Assembly (NCBI RefSeq): GCF_022397915.1 | Contig: NZ_JAKEUO010000018.1 | Coordinates: 25,885-89,884 of the forward strand | DNA: 64,000 nt | Direction: 5' to 3' | Origin: Vibrio sp. Isolate34 | GTDB lineage: Bacteria; Pseudomonadota; Gammaproteobacteria; Enterobacterales; Vibrionaceae | Shown: positions 8,275 through 17,714 of the stretch, in pieces | Position numbering within the stretch: position 1 is the stretch's first letter | Layout of the letters: every line of letters begins with the position of its first letter | The notes under the pieces: model-generated | Databases searched by the model: none | The model's input: the letters and a program-made list of their open reading frames with translations, nothing else | What the model was told of the DNA's origin: nothing | Position numbers and translations under genes: made by a program

Positions 8275-9630
8275 ATGGCAGAGCAATTAGAATTCGACCA
8301 AGCTCACCAAACCCTCCAAGAAGTCAGCGAAGCCCTAGAAAACGGCCGATTTGTTCACGTACGCCGACAACTTCAGGACATGGAACCTGAGGATATTGCA
8401 CACCTTTTAGAAGCCTCCCCTCGCAAAAGTCGTGACGTACTCTGGCAACTCACCGATCCAGAAGACTACGGTGAAATTCTTGATGAACTAAACGAAGACG
8501 TCAAAGATGCTCTTGTGTCAAAAATGGCACCAGAGACCTTGGCCGAAGCAACCGAAGGCATGGAGACCGATGACGTCGCGTACGTACTTCGAAGCCTGCC
8601 CGACGATGTATCTCGCGAAGTCCTTTCTCAAATGGACTCCGCCGATCGTGCACTAGTTGAAACCGCCCTGTCGTACCCAGAAGATTCTGCTGGTGCGATC
8701 ATGAATACCGACGTAATCACGATTCGTGGTGATGTCGATGTCGATGTTGTATTGCGTTATTTACGTATGCGTGGCGAACTGCCTGATGCAACCGATGCTC
8801 TGTATGTCATTGATGAAGAAGAGCGCCTTATTGGTAACTTGTCACTGACCACACTGATTACGACTCAGCCTGATATCGCCGTTTCAGAAGTAATGGACGA
8901 TGCCGATGAAGCCATCTCAGTAGAGACCAGCGCGTCGGATATCGCGAGCTTATTTGAGCGTCGCAACTGGGTTTCAGCACCGGTTGTCGATAGTAACCAG
9001 CACCTTGTGGGTCGTATCACCATCGATGACGTGGTTGATGTTATCCGTGAAGATGCCGAACACTCAATGATGAGTATGGCGGGTATGGACGATGACGAAG
9101 ATACCTTCGCACCGGTCGTAAAATCTGCTCGTCGTCGTAGTGTCTGGCTTGGTGCTAACGTACTCGCGGCACTGGCGGCAGCATCTGTATCAAACATGTT
9201 TGAAGCAACGCTCGACCAAATGGCAGCGATTGCGGTTCTGATGACTATTGTACCTTCGATGGGCGGGGTTGCTGGTAACCAAACCGTTGCACTTGTGATT
9301 CGTGGTTTAGCACTCGGGCATATCGGTGACAGTAACAAACGCGAACTGCTGCTCAAAGAAGCAGCTATCGGCTTCCTCAACGGCGTTCTATGGGCCGTTA
9401 TCATTGGTGGTATTGTGGTAGCTTGGAAAGGTAACTGGATACTGGGAGGCATCATCTCAGCAGCGATGATGACCAACTTGATTGTCGCTGGTATTGCCGG
9501 TGTAACCATCCCTGTGATGCTGAAGAAGATGAATATCGACCCGGCATTGGCAGGTGGTATGGCACTCACAACGGTTACTGATGTTATTGGCCTATCCGTG
9601 TTCTTGGGCTTAGCGACCATACTGATCTAG
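8275..9630 (+). CDS. mgtE: MgtE, magnesium channel/transporter
   Basis: A 451-residue magnesium channel with the full domain order: acidic N domain (about 10-135), two CBS domains (about 140-265) and five membrane helices (about 290-451). The acidic cytosolic half acts as the Mg2+-sensing gate in the family. TAGGAGG upstream of the ATG is close to an ideal ribosome site. The 148 bases upstream show no recognisable magnesium riboswitch. A bidirectional terminator follows at 9673-9700. Confidence 0.95.
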   Translation: MAEQLEFDQAHQTLQEVSEALENGRFVHVRRQLQDMEPEDIAHLLEASPRKSRDVLWQLTDPEDYGEILDELNEDVKDALVSKMAPETLAEATEGMETDDVAYVLRSLPDDVSREVLSQMDSADRALVETALSYPEDSAGAIMNTDVITIRGDVDVDVVLRYLRMRGELPDATDALYVIDEEERLIGNLSLTTLITTQPDIAVSEVMDDADEAISVETSASDIASLFERRNWVSAPVVDSNQHLVGRITIDDVVDVIREDAEHSMMSMAGMDDDEDTFAPVVKSARRRSVWLGANVLAALAAASVSNMFEATLDQMAAIAVLMTIVPSMGGVAGNQTVALVIRGLALGHIGDSNKRELLLKEAAIGFLNGVLWAVIIGGIVVAWKGNWILGGIISAAMMTNLIVAGIAGVTIPVMLKKMNIDPALAGGMALTTVTDVIGLSVFLGLATILI

Positions 9631-9672
9631 TTAGCATAAGCAGCTAGCCACTTGTGGCGAAATACAAAAAAC

Positions 9673-9700
9673 AAAAAGGGAACCATCGGCTCCCTTTTTT
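9673..9700. terminator. Bidirectional terminator between mgtE and pmbA
   Basis: A 9-bp stem (AAAAAGGGA with TCCCTTTTT) around a nine-base loop, A-rich on one side and T-rich on the other. It sits between the convergent genes mgtE and pmbA and can serve both. Confidence 0.9.
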
Positions 9701-9726
9701 AATTCATCAGATTCGCTTTAATTGAA

Positions 9727-11070
9727 TTACTCGCCCGCAACTTTCATCGACTCAAGCAAGATAGAACCCGTTTGAATCTGTGAACGCGTTTCAACATCGT
9801 TGCCGACTGCAACGATCTGATTAAACATATCTTTTAGGTTACCCGCAATCGTCACTTCTGATACTGGGTATTGGATCTCTCCGTTCTCAACCCAGAAACC
9901 TGCAGCGCCACGAGAGTAATCACCCGTTACTGTGTTTACGCCTTGCCCCATCACTTCAGTGACTAGGAAGCCAGTACCCAACTCTTTAAGCATCTGCTCA
10001 AAGTTTTGACCTGTCGACTTAACGAACCAGTTATGAATACCACCAGCGTGACCGGTTGGTGTCATATCCATTTTACGTGCTGCGTAACTCGTTAGTAGGT
10101 AAGTCGCTAAAACACCGTCAGTGATGATTTCACGATCTTGAGTGAACACACCTTCGCTATCAAATGGGCTTGAAGCCAAACCACGCAGGATATGAGGGCG
10201 CTCAGAGATGTTGAACCAATCTGGCAAGATTTTCTGACCTAGATGATCCAATAGGAAGGATGCTTTGCGATACAGGTTACCACCGCTGATCGCCATCACT
10301 AGGTGACCAATAAGGCCAGTAGCTACATCATTGGCGAACATGATCGGGTATTGACCTGTTGCTAGCTTTTTAGCATCTAAGCGGCTAATCGTCTTTTCTG
10401 CAGCTTCCTGACCGACACGCTCAGGCGTCCACAGCTCGTCACGGTGACGTGCAACGGTGTAGCTGTAGTCACGTTCCATTTCACCATTAGCACCCTGACC
10501 AATCACGCAACAGCTCGTGCTATGACGGCTAGATGCATAACTTGCTAGCAGACCGTGGCTGTTACCATAGACCTTAACACCGTAGTGGCTGTCGTAACTT
10601 GCGCCATCACTTTGTTTGATCTTGTCGCTATAAGCTAATGCTTGCTTCTCAGCAGCAATCGCAATCTCAGCGGCATAGTCTGGGTTTGGTTCATCAGGGT
10701 GAAAAAGGTCCAAGTCTGGAATCTCTTTCACCATGTATTCTTTTGCTGCAGGGCCTGCGAACGGGTCTTCTGAGGTGTACTGAGCGATATCGAGTGCAGC
10801 TGCGACTGTTTGAGCAATCGCTTTTTCACTCAGATCAGATGTAGATGCACTGCCTTTTTTCTGGCCGCGATAAACAGTAATGCCTAGCGCACCATCACTA
10901 TTAAATTCAACGTTTTCCACTTCACACATGCGTGTTGAAACACTCAAACCCGTTGACTTAGTAATAGCGACCTCAGCGGCGTCGGCACTCACAGAGGCCA
11001 TGTCCAACGCTTTTGCAACTGCGGCTTCTAGATCAACTCTTTGCTGGGCGACTTGCTGTTTTACATCCAT
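9727..11070 (-). CDS. pmbA: PmbA (TldE), metalloprotease-complex subunit
   Basis: PmbA/TldE pairs with TldD in a zinc-dependent protease that processes modified peptides (microcin B17 in Escherichia coli) and helps degrade the CcdA antitoxin. The 447-residue protein starts at MDVKQQVAQQ, ATG at 11068-11070. A 67-codon in-frame extension upstream is not conserved in composition and overlaps the divergent darP gene, so it is rejected. Length fits the 450-residue family. TldD is not in this window. Confidence 0.94.
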   Translation of the reverse strand: MDVKQQVAQQRVDLEAAVAKALDMASVSADAAEVAITKSTGLSVSTRMCEVENVEFNSDGALGITVYRGQKKGSASTSDLSEKAIAQTVAAALDIAQYTSEDPFAGPAAKEYMVKEIPDLDLFHPDEPNPDYAAEIAIAAEKQALAYSDKIKQSDGASYDSHYGVKVYGNSHGLLASYASSRHSTSCCVIGQGANGEMERDYSYTVARHRDELWTPERVGQEAAEKTISRLDAKKLATGQYPIMFANDVATGLIGHLVMAISGGNLYRKASFLLDHLGQKILPDWFNISERPHILRGLASSPFDSEGVFTQDREIITDGVLATYLLTSYAARKMDMTPTGHAGGIHNWFVKSTGQNFEQMLKELGTGFLVTEVMGQGVNTVTGDYSRGAAGFWVENGEIQYPVSEVTIAGNLKDMFNQIVAVGNDVETRSQIQTGSILLESMKVAGE

Positions 11071-11188
11071 ATCTATTCTAATTTTGTAGGTCAATATTAC
11101 GTAGGATAACAAGAATTTCGCTTTCTCCCCAAGATTCTTGCTAAAATAGGCAATATATTCGTTTGAGATAGTGACATAGGCAGAAAAG

Positions 11189-11713
11189 ATGGCTCGCAAA
11201 AACCAAAAAGCTCCATGGGAACCAGAAGAAGAAATCATCTGGGTAAGTAAAACCGAAATGAAAACGGACATGGAAGCCCTACAGAAACTAGGGGAAGAAC
11301 TTGTTACCCTAAAGCCATCAGTATTAGAGAAGTTCCCTCTGTCTGAAGATTTGGCACTCGCGATTAAAGACGCACAACGCTTTAAGAACGAAGCAAAACG
11401 TCGCCAGCTTCAATACATTGGTAAGATCATGCGTAACATCGACCCAGAGCCAATTCAAGCGGCATTGGACAAGGTACGTAACAAGCACTCACAAGCAACA
11501 GCTGAGCTACACAAGCTTGAGCAACTGCGTGATCGTGTTGTTGCTGAAGGCGATGCTGCCATTTCAGAAGTCATGGACATGTACCCTGAAGCAGACCGTC
11601 AGCGTCTTCGTCAGCTAGCTCGCCAAGCTAACAAAGAGAAATCAGCGAACAAGCCAGCAAAGGCTTCTCGTGAGATCTTCCAAATCTTAAAAGAGCTAAA
11701 GCTAGAAGACTAA
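11189..11713 (+). CDS. darP: DarP (YjgA), 50S ribosome assembly factor
   Basis: A 174-residue, highly charged helical protein (MARKNQKAPWEPEEEIIWVSK start) of the DUF615/YjgA family. Members bind late 50S precursors and promote maturation of the peptidyl-transferase centre. It is divergent from pmbA, the same neighbour pair as in Escherichia coli, and is followed by its own intrinsic terminator. Confidence 0.94.
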   Translation: MARKNQKAPWEPEEEIIWVSKTEMKTDMEALQKLGEELVTLKPSVLEKFPLSEDLALAIKDAQRFKNEAKRRQLQYIGKIMRNIDPEPIQAALDKVRNKHSQATAELHKLEQLRDRVVAEGDAAISEVMDMYPEADRQRLRQLARQANKEKSANKPAKASREIFQILKELKLED

Positions 11714-11741
11714 TCTTTGTCGCTTTACTCAGCAAGATAAT

Positions 11742-11770
11742 AAAAGACCTAGCGCATGCTAGGTCTTTTT
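11742..11770. terminator. Terminator between darP and thiQ
   Basis: A perfect 12-bp stem (AAAAGACCTAGC and complement) with a GCAT loop, followed by T's on the forward strand and by the A-run complement on the reverse. It can end darP and the convergent thiBPQ transcript. Confidence 0.93.
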
Positions 11771-11820
11771 GTTTTAGGCGTACTCAGTATCAAAACACAT
11801 TCAATATCAAAACTAAGCGA

Positions 11821-12528
11821 TCACTCACCCGCTTTCACAAACGAGCTCAGTTCAGGTTGTGGGTGGTCAGCGGTAAGCTCGGCTATCGAGTCTTCAACCA
11901 GCACCTTCCCCAATGCGACAAACACAAACTTGTTCGCAATACTGCGCGCATCACCTAAGTGGTGTGTCACCATCAAGACGGTGATGTTACGCTCTGCGGC
12001 TAATCGTTTTACCAAGATCAACATCTCTTCACGTAGCAAAGGATCAAGCGCAGAAAAAGGTTCATCAAGCAGCCAAATGTCATGTGGTTGAACAAAACAA
12101 CGCGCCAGTGCGACACGCTGACGTTGACCGCCTGATAAGTGCTCAGGCAGCCTATCTAAGTACTCCGCAACACCCACTTGTGCAGCGGCTTGCTCAACAT
12201 CGAGCTTTTGGGTTGCCGTAAGCTTTAACCCCGGATGCAAGCCTAAGCCAATATTTTCACGTACCGTGAGGTGAGCAAATAGATTGTGTTCTTGGAACAA
12301 CATCGCCAGCGGGCGTTGGTACGCTTCTTTGCCAATCAACGATTGTCCTGCCACCGAGATCTCACCCGATGTTGGCTCAATAAACCCCGCAACCAATGCA
12401 AGTAGCGTTGATTTGCCCGCACCACTTGGCCCCATCAGAGCAACAATATCGCCCTGCTCTGCTTGGAAATCAAAACTAAACAACTCTTGGTGATAGTGGT
12501 AATCCACATCTTTCATCACTAACATCAT
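11821..12528 (-). CDS. thiQ: ThiQ, thiamine ABC transporter ATPase
   Basis: The ATPase of the ThiBPQ importer for thiamine and its phosphates. The 235 residues include Walker A (GPSGAGKST), the signature LSGGQRQRVALARC and Walker B (IWLLDEPFSALD), and show the CUT1-like layout without a long C-terminal regulatory domain. It is the last gene of thiB-thiP-thiQ, seven bases after thiP, so it is under the riboswitch upstream of thiB. Confidence 0.95.
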   Translation of the reverse strand: MMLVMKDVDYHYHQELFSFDFQAEQGDIVALMGPSGAGKSTLLALVAGFIEPTSGEISVAGQSLIGKEAYQRPLAMLFQEHNLFAHLTVRENIGLGLHPGLKLTATQKLDVEQAAAQVGVAEYLDRLPEHLSGGQRQRVALARCFVQPHDIWLLDEPFSALDPLLREEMLILVKRLAAERNITVLMVTHHLGDARSIANKFVFVALGKVLVEDSIAELTADHPQPELSSFVKAGE

Positions 12529-12535
12529 CGGTTCC

Positions 12536-14131
12536 TTAACTCTTTAGCTTTGAGCTTCGAGTAAACAAAAATTCAATCAGACTAAAACTGCCCACACTCA
12601 GTAACAGCAAACTTACTGACACCACTGCTGCCGCTTCCATTTGATAGCTGCCTAACAATTGGAATAGATACAAAGGCAGAGTTCTAAAGTCTTGGCTACC
12701 AAACAAGGCAATCGCACTTAAGTCACCCATCGCCAGCATAAAGCTGATTGAGAATGCTTGCGCCATTGGTTTACGTAGCGCACGCCACTCTACCAGTCTA
12801 AAACGAGTGAAGCCTGTCATTCCTAAGCTTGCACACACATACTGATACTGCTGAGAAAGATGCAGCATAGGTTGAGCTAAGGTTTTAATCACGTAAGGCA
12901 GCGCCATCAAACTGTTTACGGCAATCACGATAAAGAAAGCCAAGCTGAACACATCGGTAACCGAGCGCAATAATAAGAACAGGCCCGTACTGATCACCAA
13001 GCCCGGCGTCACCAAAATGATAGTGCCAATCAGCTCAATCTTATCCGCTCTAAAGTTCTTGTTCTGCAAACGCCATGCGCGACTGGTCAGAAGGATCGCG
13101 ATACCAATACCAACGGCGATAATACTTGCGAGGGAAGCAACACGAACCGAGGTCATTAACGCTGCCCAAAATGGCTCGCTGCTCAGTACAATGAGCGCCT
13201 GAGAGTTAATACCACTTAGAATAACCATGGCTAATGGCGGCAATACCAGCATTGAGACTATGATGATCCAAAAGCTATCCCAAGCTTTTGACCACCAGCT
13301 GTCCTTAACCAAATACTTCTCTTCCGACAGCTGACTAGCCGTCACAGATATAGGCTTGGACAAACGCTGAATACTCACCGCTAATACGCCACACAGCAGC
13401 ATTTGCCATATCGCGAGTAACGCGCCAGCTTGCAGGTCAAAGTCGAATTTGATTGCTTGATAGATGGCGAGCTCAATGGTGGTCGATTTCGGACCACCAC
13501 CCAACGCCATCACGGTAGCAAAGCTGGTGAAGCACAACATGAAGACCAAGCCACACACATGCGGCAATTGCTGTCTTAGCCTCGGCCATTCAACCCATTT
13601 GAATTTATTCCAATGACTCATACCTAAGTGAGCACACAGTTTATGCTGCTCGGCAGGCACAGTATCTAACGCTTGCAAAAGTAAGCGACTGGCATAAGGC
13701 AGGTTAAAGAAAACGTGCGCCAACAAAATACCATTCAAGCCATAAATCGAGAATGGTAGCTCAATGTCGAAGTTAGCTAAGAACTTAGCTAACCAACCAC
13801 TATTGCCGTAAATCGCTAGCAAACCAAACACGCCGACTAACACAGGCAGAACCAAGGTCGACGCGAACAATCTTAATAACAAGGCTCGTCCAAAAAACTG
13901 TCTGCGGCATAAAGCGTGTGCAATAGGTATAGCAAAGCCAACACTCAGCACTGTTGAGAGTGTCGCCTGATAAAAGCTGAATTTCGTTACATGCCAATAG
14001 TAAGGATCGGACCATACTTGGCTGATATCAAGAGAAGGGGCATTGCTAAGCAATGCCCCAACTGCTGAAACCACGAAGGCGGTAATGAGTATCGCAACCC
14101 AGATCCCTACCTTAGGTGTTTTCTTTATCAT
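12536..14131 (-). CDS. thiP: ThiP, thiamine ABC transporter permease
   Basis: A fused two-module permease of 531 residues with about twelve membrane helices. Two EAA-type cytoplasmic loops are seen, in the segments around HLGMSHWNKFKWVEWPRL and SLGMTGFTRFRLVEWRAL, where ThiQ docks. The length is close to 536 in Escherichia coli. It lies 83 bases after thiB and before thiQ. Confidence 0.95.
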   Translation of the reverse strand: MIKKTPKVGIWVAILITAFVVSAVGALLSNAPSLDISQVWSDPYYWHVTKFSFYQATLSTVLSVGFAIPIAHALCRRQFFGRALLLRLFASTLVLPVLVGVFGLLAIYGNSGWLAKFLANFDIELPFSIYGLNGILLAHVFFNLPYASRLLLQALDTVPAEQHKLCAHLGMSHWNKFKWVEWPRLRQQLPHVCGLVFMLCFTSFATVMALGGGPKSTTIELAIYQAIKFDFDLQAGALLAIWQMLLCGVLAVSIQRLSKPISVTASQLSEEKYLVKDSWWSKAWDSFWIIIVSMLVLPPLAMVILSGINSQALIVLSSEPFWAALMTSVRVASLASIIAVGIGIAILLTSRAWRLQNKNFRADKIELIGTIILVTPGLVISTGLFLLLRSVTDVFSLAFFIVIAVNSLMALPYVIKTLAQPMLHLSQQYQYVCASLGMTGFTRFRLVEWRALRKPMAQAFSISFMLAMGDLSAIALFGSQDFRTLPLYLFQLLGSYQMEAAAVVSVSLLLLSVGSFSLIEFLFTRSSKLKS

Positions 14132-14214
14132 AAATTGATTTTTTACCGTAAATGGTTCACTCCAAACATCACGAATGAACCTTTAAATACAGAAAGCGAG
14201 TTTTTAAAAGTACG

Positions 14215-15207
14215 TTAGAAAGTAAGTGCACTCTGCCATTCACGAATCCAAGGCTTACGCTTCTCGGCGATCTCTTCAGAGCTAAAGCTCAACGCTGTCT
14301 GCGGTACTGTTAACTGCTCAAAGCCTTTTGGTAACTCAACATCTGTTACTGGGTACATCCAGTTACCTGTAGGCATCGCCGATTGGAACTCATCACTTAG
14401 GATAAACGCCATAAACTCATCAGCAAGCTTTTCGTTCTTACTGCCTTTAACCTTAGCGGCTACTTCCACTTGAGTGTAATGCCCTTCTTCGAAGCTCGCT
14501 GCTGCGTACTTAGAATCGCTCTCTGCAATGATATGGTAAGCCGGAGAAGTTGTGTAAGACAGAACCAAGTCAGACTCACCTTCTAGGAACATAGAGTAAG
14601 CTTCAGACCAACCTTTAGTTACCGTAACGGTTTTCTGAGCTAGCTTCTTCCAAGCTGTCGTTGCTTCATCACCGTAAACCGATTTCATCCATAACATCAT
14701 GCCTTGGCCAGGTGTTGAAGTACGTGGATCTTGGTAGATAACCTTCAGATCATCACGCTGCTCAACCAGCTCTTTCAGGCTCTTAGGCGGGTTGGCGAGT
14801 TTCTCTGTGTTATATACAAACGCAAAGTAACCAAAGTCATAAGGTACAAAGGTCTTATCATCCCAACCATTAGGTAGTGTTACTGATGAAGTATCAACCT
14901 TATGCTCAGCCAATAAACCCGTCGCTTTCGCTTCAGCCATTAGGTTGTTGTCTAGACCTAATACGATGTCAGCCTTGCTGTTGCCGCCTTCAAGGCGTAA
15001 GCGGTTTAGAATAGACACGCCATCTTCTAGCGCGACAAAGTTCACATCACAGCCGCACTTCTCTTCAAATGCTTTTTCAACAGCAGGACGAGGGCCCCAA
15101 TCCGCAGCAAAAGAGTCATAGGTGTATACAGTCAAAGTGTTGTCTGCAGCGAAGGCAGAAAAAGAGATCGCTGTAGTAACAGCAAGGGTAGTTAATGTGA
15201 ATTTCAC
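14215..15207 (-). CDS. thiB: ThiB, periplasmic thiamine-binding protein
   Basis: A 330-residue solute-binding protein with an 18-20 residue signal peptide (cleavage near SAFAADN) that delivers thiamine and its phosphate esters to ThiPQ. The start codon is GTG at 15205-15207, preceded by GGAGAG; no better ATG gives an intact signal peptide. The TPP riboswitch lies 65 bases upstream, so translation start is a likely point of control. Confidence 0.95.
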   Translation of the reverse strand: MKFTLTTLAVTTAISFSAFAADNTLTVYTYDSFAADWGPRPAVEKAFEEKCGCDVNFVALEDGVSILNRLRLEGGNSKADIVLGLDNNLMAEAKATGLLAEHKVDTSSVTLPNGWDDKTFVPYDFGYFAFVYNTEKLANPPKSLKELVEQRDDLKVIYQDPRTSTPGQGMMLWMKSVYGDEATTAWKKLAQKTVTVTKGWSEAYSMFLEGESDLVLSYTTSPAYHIIAESDSKYAAASFEEGHYTQVEVAAKVKGSKNEKLADEFMAFILSDEFQSAMPTGNWMYPVTDVELPKGFEQLTVPQTALSFSSEEIAEKRKPWIREWQSALTF

Positions 15208-15271
15208 TGGACGCTCTCCATGGTCTGAGCGGCACAGGTTTGAGGGAGGAGAACGGTAGAGGTTGTTCCTA

Positions 15272-15376
15272 ACTCAATTCCTACGCCAGCATTATCTGGT
15301 TCAGGTTTACGGGTCCCAAGCACTTGCTTGATCTCAGCTCGCATTCATTATTTGAATGGTTCGCTCCCCGATGAGT
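15272..15376 (-). promoter_or_regulatory. TPP riboswitch controlling thiBPQ
   Basis: Read on the reverse strand it has the THI-box elements in order: ACTC closing strand and GGGGAGC, the pyrimidine-sensor GCTGAGATC, then ACCCGTAAACCTGAACCAG, GATAATGCTGGCGTAGG and the closing GAGT. P1 pairs ACTC at 15373-15376 with GAGT at 15272-15275. No terminator follows before the GTG start, so control is more likely at ribosome access than by attenuation. Confidence 0.95.
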
Positions 15377-15423
15377 GTTCAGAATTGTAATTCGAATTTT
15401 AACAATAAGCTATCAAGTTTGGA

Positions 15424-16047
15424 TCAATTACGTTGATCGTAACCCCAACGTGGCACTAAACCTTGCTCGATACCAAGATGGTCCAAAATGCGCGCCACCA
15501 TAAAATCAACTAAGTCTTCAATCGATTTAGGTTGGTGATAAAAGCCCGGAGCCGCAGGCATGATTGTCACACCCATGCTTGAAAGTTTGTGCATGTTCTC
15601 TAGGTGAAGCGTCGAAAATGGTGTTTCACGAACCACCAATAACAGCTGACCTCGCTCTTTCATCACCACATCTGCTGCGCGCTCAATCAGGTTATCCGAT
15701 AACCCATGGGCAATGGATGCCAAGCTGCCCGCAGAACACGGACACACCACCATCTGCCTCGGCGCAGCTGAGCCAGAGGCAACCGGTGAGAACCAATCAT
15801 CCTTGCCACACACCACCAGCTTTTCTGGATCACAGCCGAGATGCTTAACCAAAGCTTGTTTCGCCGCTTCCGGGCCAGCAGGTAACTTAAGTTCATGCTC
15901 TGTCGCTAGTACCACTCGCGCAGCCGACGATATCAGTAAATACACCTGATAATCGGCTGCTAATAAGCATTCGAGTAAACGCAGTCCATAAGGCGCACCA
16001 GATGCGCCAGTGAAAGCAAGAGTTATCGCTTTATCGTGTTTTGTCAT
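15424..16047 (-). CDS. ubiX: UbiX, flavin prenyltransferase
   Basis: Makes prenylated FMN from FMN and dimethylallyl phosphate, the cofactor that UbiD needs to decarboxylate the ubiquinone precursor. The 207 residues show the flavoprotein fold with the N-terminal FTGASGAPYG loop and a late RETPFSTLHLENM segment typical of UbiX/Pad1. It lies 38 bases after mpl on the same strand. Confidence 0.93.
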   Translation of the reverse strand: MTKHDKAITLAFTGASGAPYGLRLLECLLAADYQVYLLISSAARVVLATEHELKLPAGPEAAKQALVKHLGCDPEKLVVCGKDDWFSPVASGSAAPRQMVVCPCSAGSLASIAHGLSDNLIERAADVVMKERGQLLLVVRETPFSTLHLENMHKLSSMGVTIMPAAPGFYHQPKSIEDLVDFMVARILDHLGIEQGLVPRWGYDQRN

Positions 16048-16085
16048 GTTCTCAGTTACTTCAAATTATAAGGTCTTGGATTGGG

Positions 16086-17444
16086 TTAACCTTTAAGGGC
16101 TAACGCATCCAACAATTTCTGATGAATACCGCCAAAGCCACCATTACTCATTACCAAGATTTGGTCGCCAGCTTGTGCCTCTGAGACAATTTTAGCAACG
16201 AATGCATCCATGTCATCACTGACGTGTGCAGGCTGATGACAAGCATCTGCGACATCTTGTACAGACCAACCAATGTTATCTGGTTGGAATAAGTAAGTGG
16301 AATCCGCTTGCTTGAGCGAATCAGCCAAGGTTTCTTTGTGCACACCGCGCTTCATGGTGGCAGAACGAGGCTCTAAAACGGCAATGATTTTCTTTGTGTC
16401 GACCTTATTACGTAAACCACCGAGCGTAAGTTCAATCGCTGTCGGGTGATGTGCAAAATCATCATAAACAGACACACCAGCCACCTCGCCTTTAAACTCC
16501 AAACGACGCTTGGTGTTGATGAAAGTCGCTAGCGATTCACACGCTAAATCCGGTGTTACACCCACATGTCTTGCTGCCGCAATCGCCATTAAGGCGTTGT
16601 TAACGTTGTGGTCTCCCACTAAATCCCAATCTACCGTTCCAACACATTCGTCTTGGAAGTAAACCTCAAATTTAGAGCCGTCTTTAACCAGCTTATTGGC
16701 ATCCCAATCACCAAGTTCACCACTCGATTCTGTTTCACTCCAGCAGCCACGAGATAGGACATCTTGGATAGCCGCATCTTGCTTAGGTGAGAAAATACGG
16801 CCATTGCTTGGTACGGTACGCACTAAATGATGGAACTGACGCTTGATCGCTTCAAGATCATCGAAGATGTCAGCATGATCAAACTCAAGGTTATTCATGA
16901 CCAAGGTTCTCGGATGGTAGTGAACAAACTTAGAGCGTTTATCGAAAAAAGCACTGTCGTATTCATCAGCTTCCACCACGAAGAACATGCTTTCCCCCAG
17001 ACGAGCTGAGATACCAAAGTTACCTAATACACCACCCACCAAGAAGCCCGGCGCATAGCCACAGTCTTCTAATATCCAAGCTAGCATGCTAGATGTTGTC
17101 GTCTTGCCATGCGTGCCTGATACGGCCAACACCCAACGGTCGTGCAACAAGAACTCTTGCAACCACTGCGGGCCAGATGTGTATCTAAGGTTGTTATCCA
17201 ATACATACTCAACACACGGATTACCACGGCTCATCGCATTACCGATAACCACAAGGTCTGGCCTTGGCTCTAATTGGCTAGGGTCGAACCCTTCAATAAT
17301 TTCAATCCCTTGAGACTCCAACAAGGTGCTCATTGGAGGATAAACATTCGCGTCACTACCGGTAACCTTGTGACCTAATTGACGAGCCAATACCGCAGCA
17401 CCACCCATGAAGGTGCCACAAATTCCTAAGATATGAATATGCAT
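16086..17444 (-). CDS. mpl: Mpl, murein tripeptide ligase
   Basis: Recycles peptidoglycan by ligating the tripeptide L-Ala-gamma-D-Glu-meso-Dap to UDP-MurNAc. The 452 residues are a Mur-ligase: an N-terminal Rossmann domain (ILGICGTFMGGAA), the ATP loop GTHGKTTTSSM near 113, and a C-terminal domain with DDFAHHPTAI. The start MHIHILGICG fits the family. It is divergent from fbp, as in Escherichia coli. Confidence 0.96.
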   Translation of the reverse strand: MHIHILGICGTFMGGAAVLARQLGHKVTGSDANVYPPMSTLLESQGIEIIEGFDPSQLEPRPDLVVIGNAMSRGNPCVEYVLDNNLRYTSGPQWLQEFLLHDRWVLAVSGTHGKTTTSSMLAWILEDCGYAPGFLVGGVLGNFGISARLGESMFFVVEADEYDSAFFDKRSKFVHYHPRTLVMNNLEFDHADIFDDLEAIKRQFHHLVRTVPSNGRIFSPKQDAAIQDVLSRGCWSETESSGELGDWDANKLVKDGSKFEVYFQDECVGTVDWDLVGDHNVNNALMAIAAARHVGVTPDLACESLATFINTKRRLEFKGEVAGVSVYDDFAHHPTAIELTLGGLRNKVDTKKIIAVLEPRSATMKRGVHKETLADSLKQADSTYLFQPDNIGWSVQDVADACHQPAHVSDDMDAFVAKIVSEAQAGDQILVMSNGGFGGIHQKLLDALALKG

Positions 17445-17714
17445 AAATTGCTTCCAAACGCCTGGCTAAATGAACCATGTCTAAATCAAACTACTTGCAC
17501 TCATTATCATTAAATGACGATTAAAAGCGAGCGGCAATGCAAAACAAATAGAGTCGACATAGTAAGTGAGATCTGTGTCGCTTAGTTCATTACCATTAAA
17601 AAGATCTAACCTTTAGAATTTAGGTAAGCGTCTAGATGAATAAAGCCCACTCAAGAGGCCGAATCTACAGTGCTCAAATCCCCCATAATATTGAGAGAAG
17701 TTTAAGGAAATAAC

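Noticed and set aside
8865..9620. A 251-codon reverse open frame inside mgtE
   Set aside because: It is antisense to a well-recognised gene, lacks a ribosome site and domain, and reflects the codon pattern of mgtE.
11071..11271. In-frame N-terminal extension of pmbA
   Set aside because: It overlaps divergent darP, has no family similarity, and the ATG at 11070 gives the normal length.
11756..12091. A 111-codon forward open frame over thiQ
   Set aside because: It is antisense to the clear ABC ATPase gene and starts inside a terminator.
17496..17514. Possible Fur box between mpl and fbp
   Set aside because: Only about 12 of 19 positions match and no iron-related gene is adjacent.
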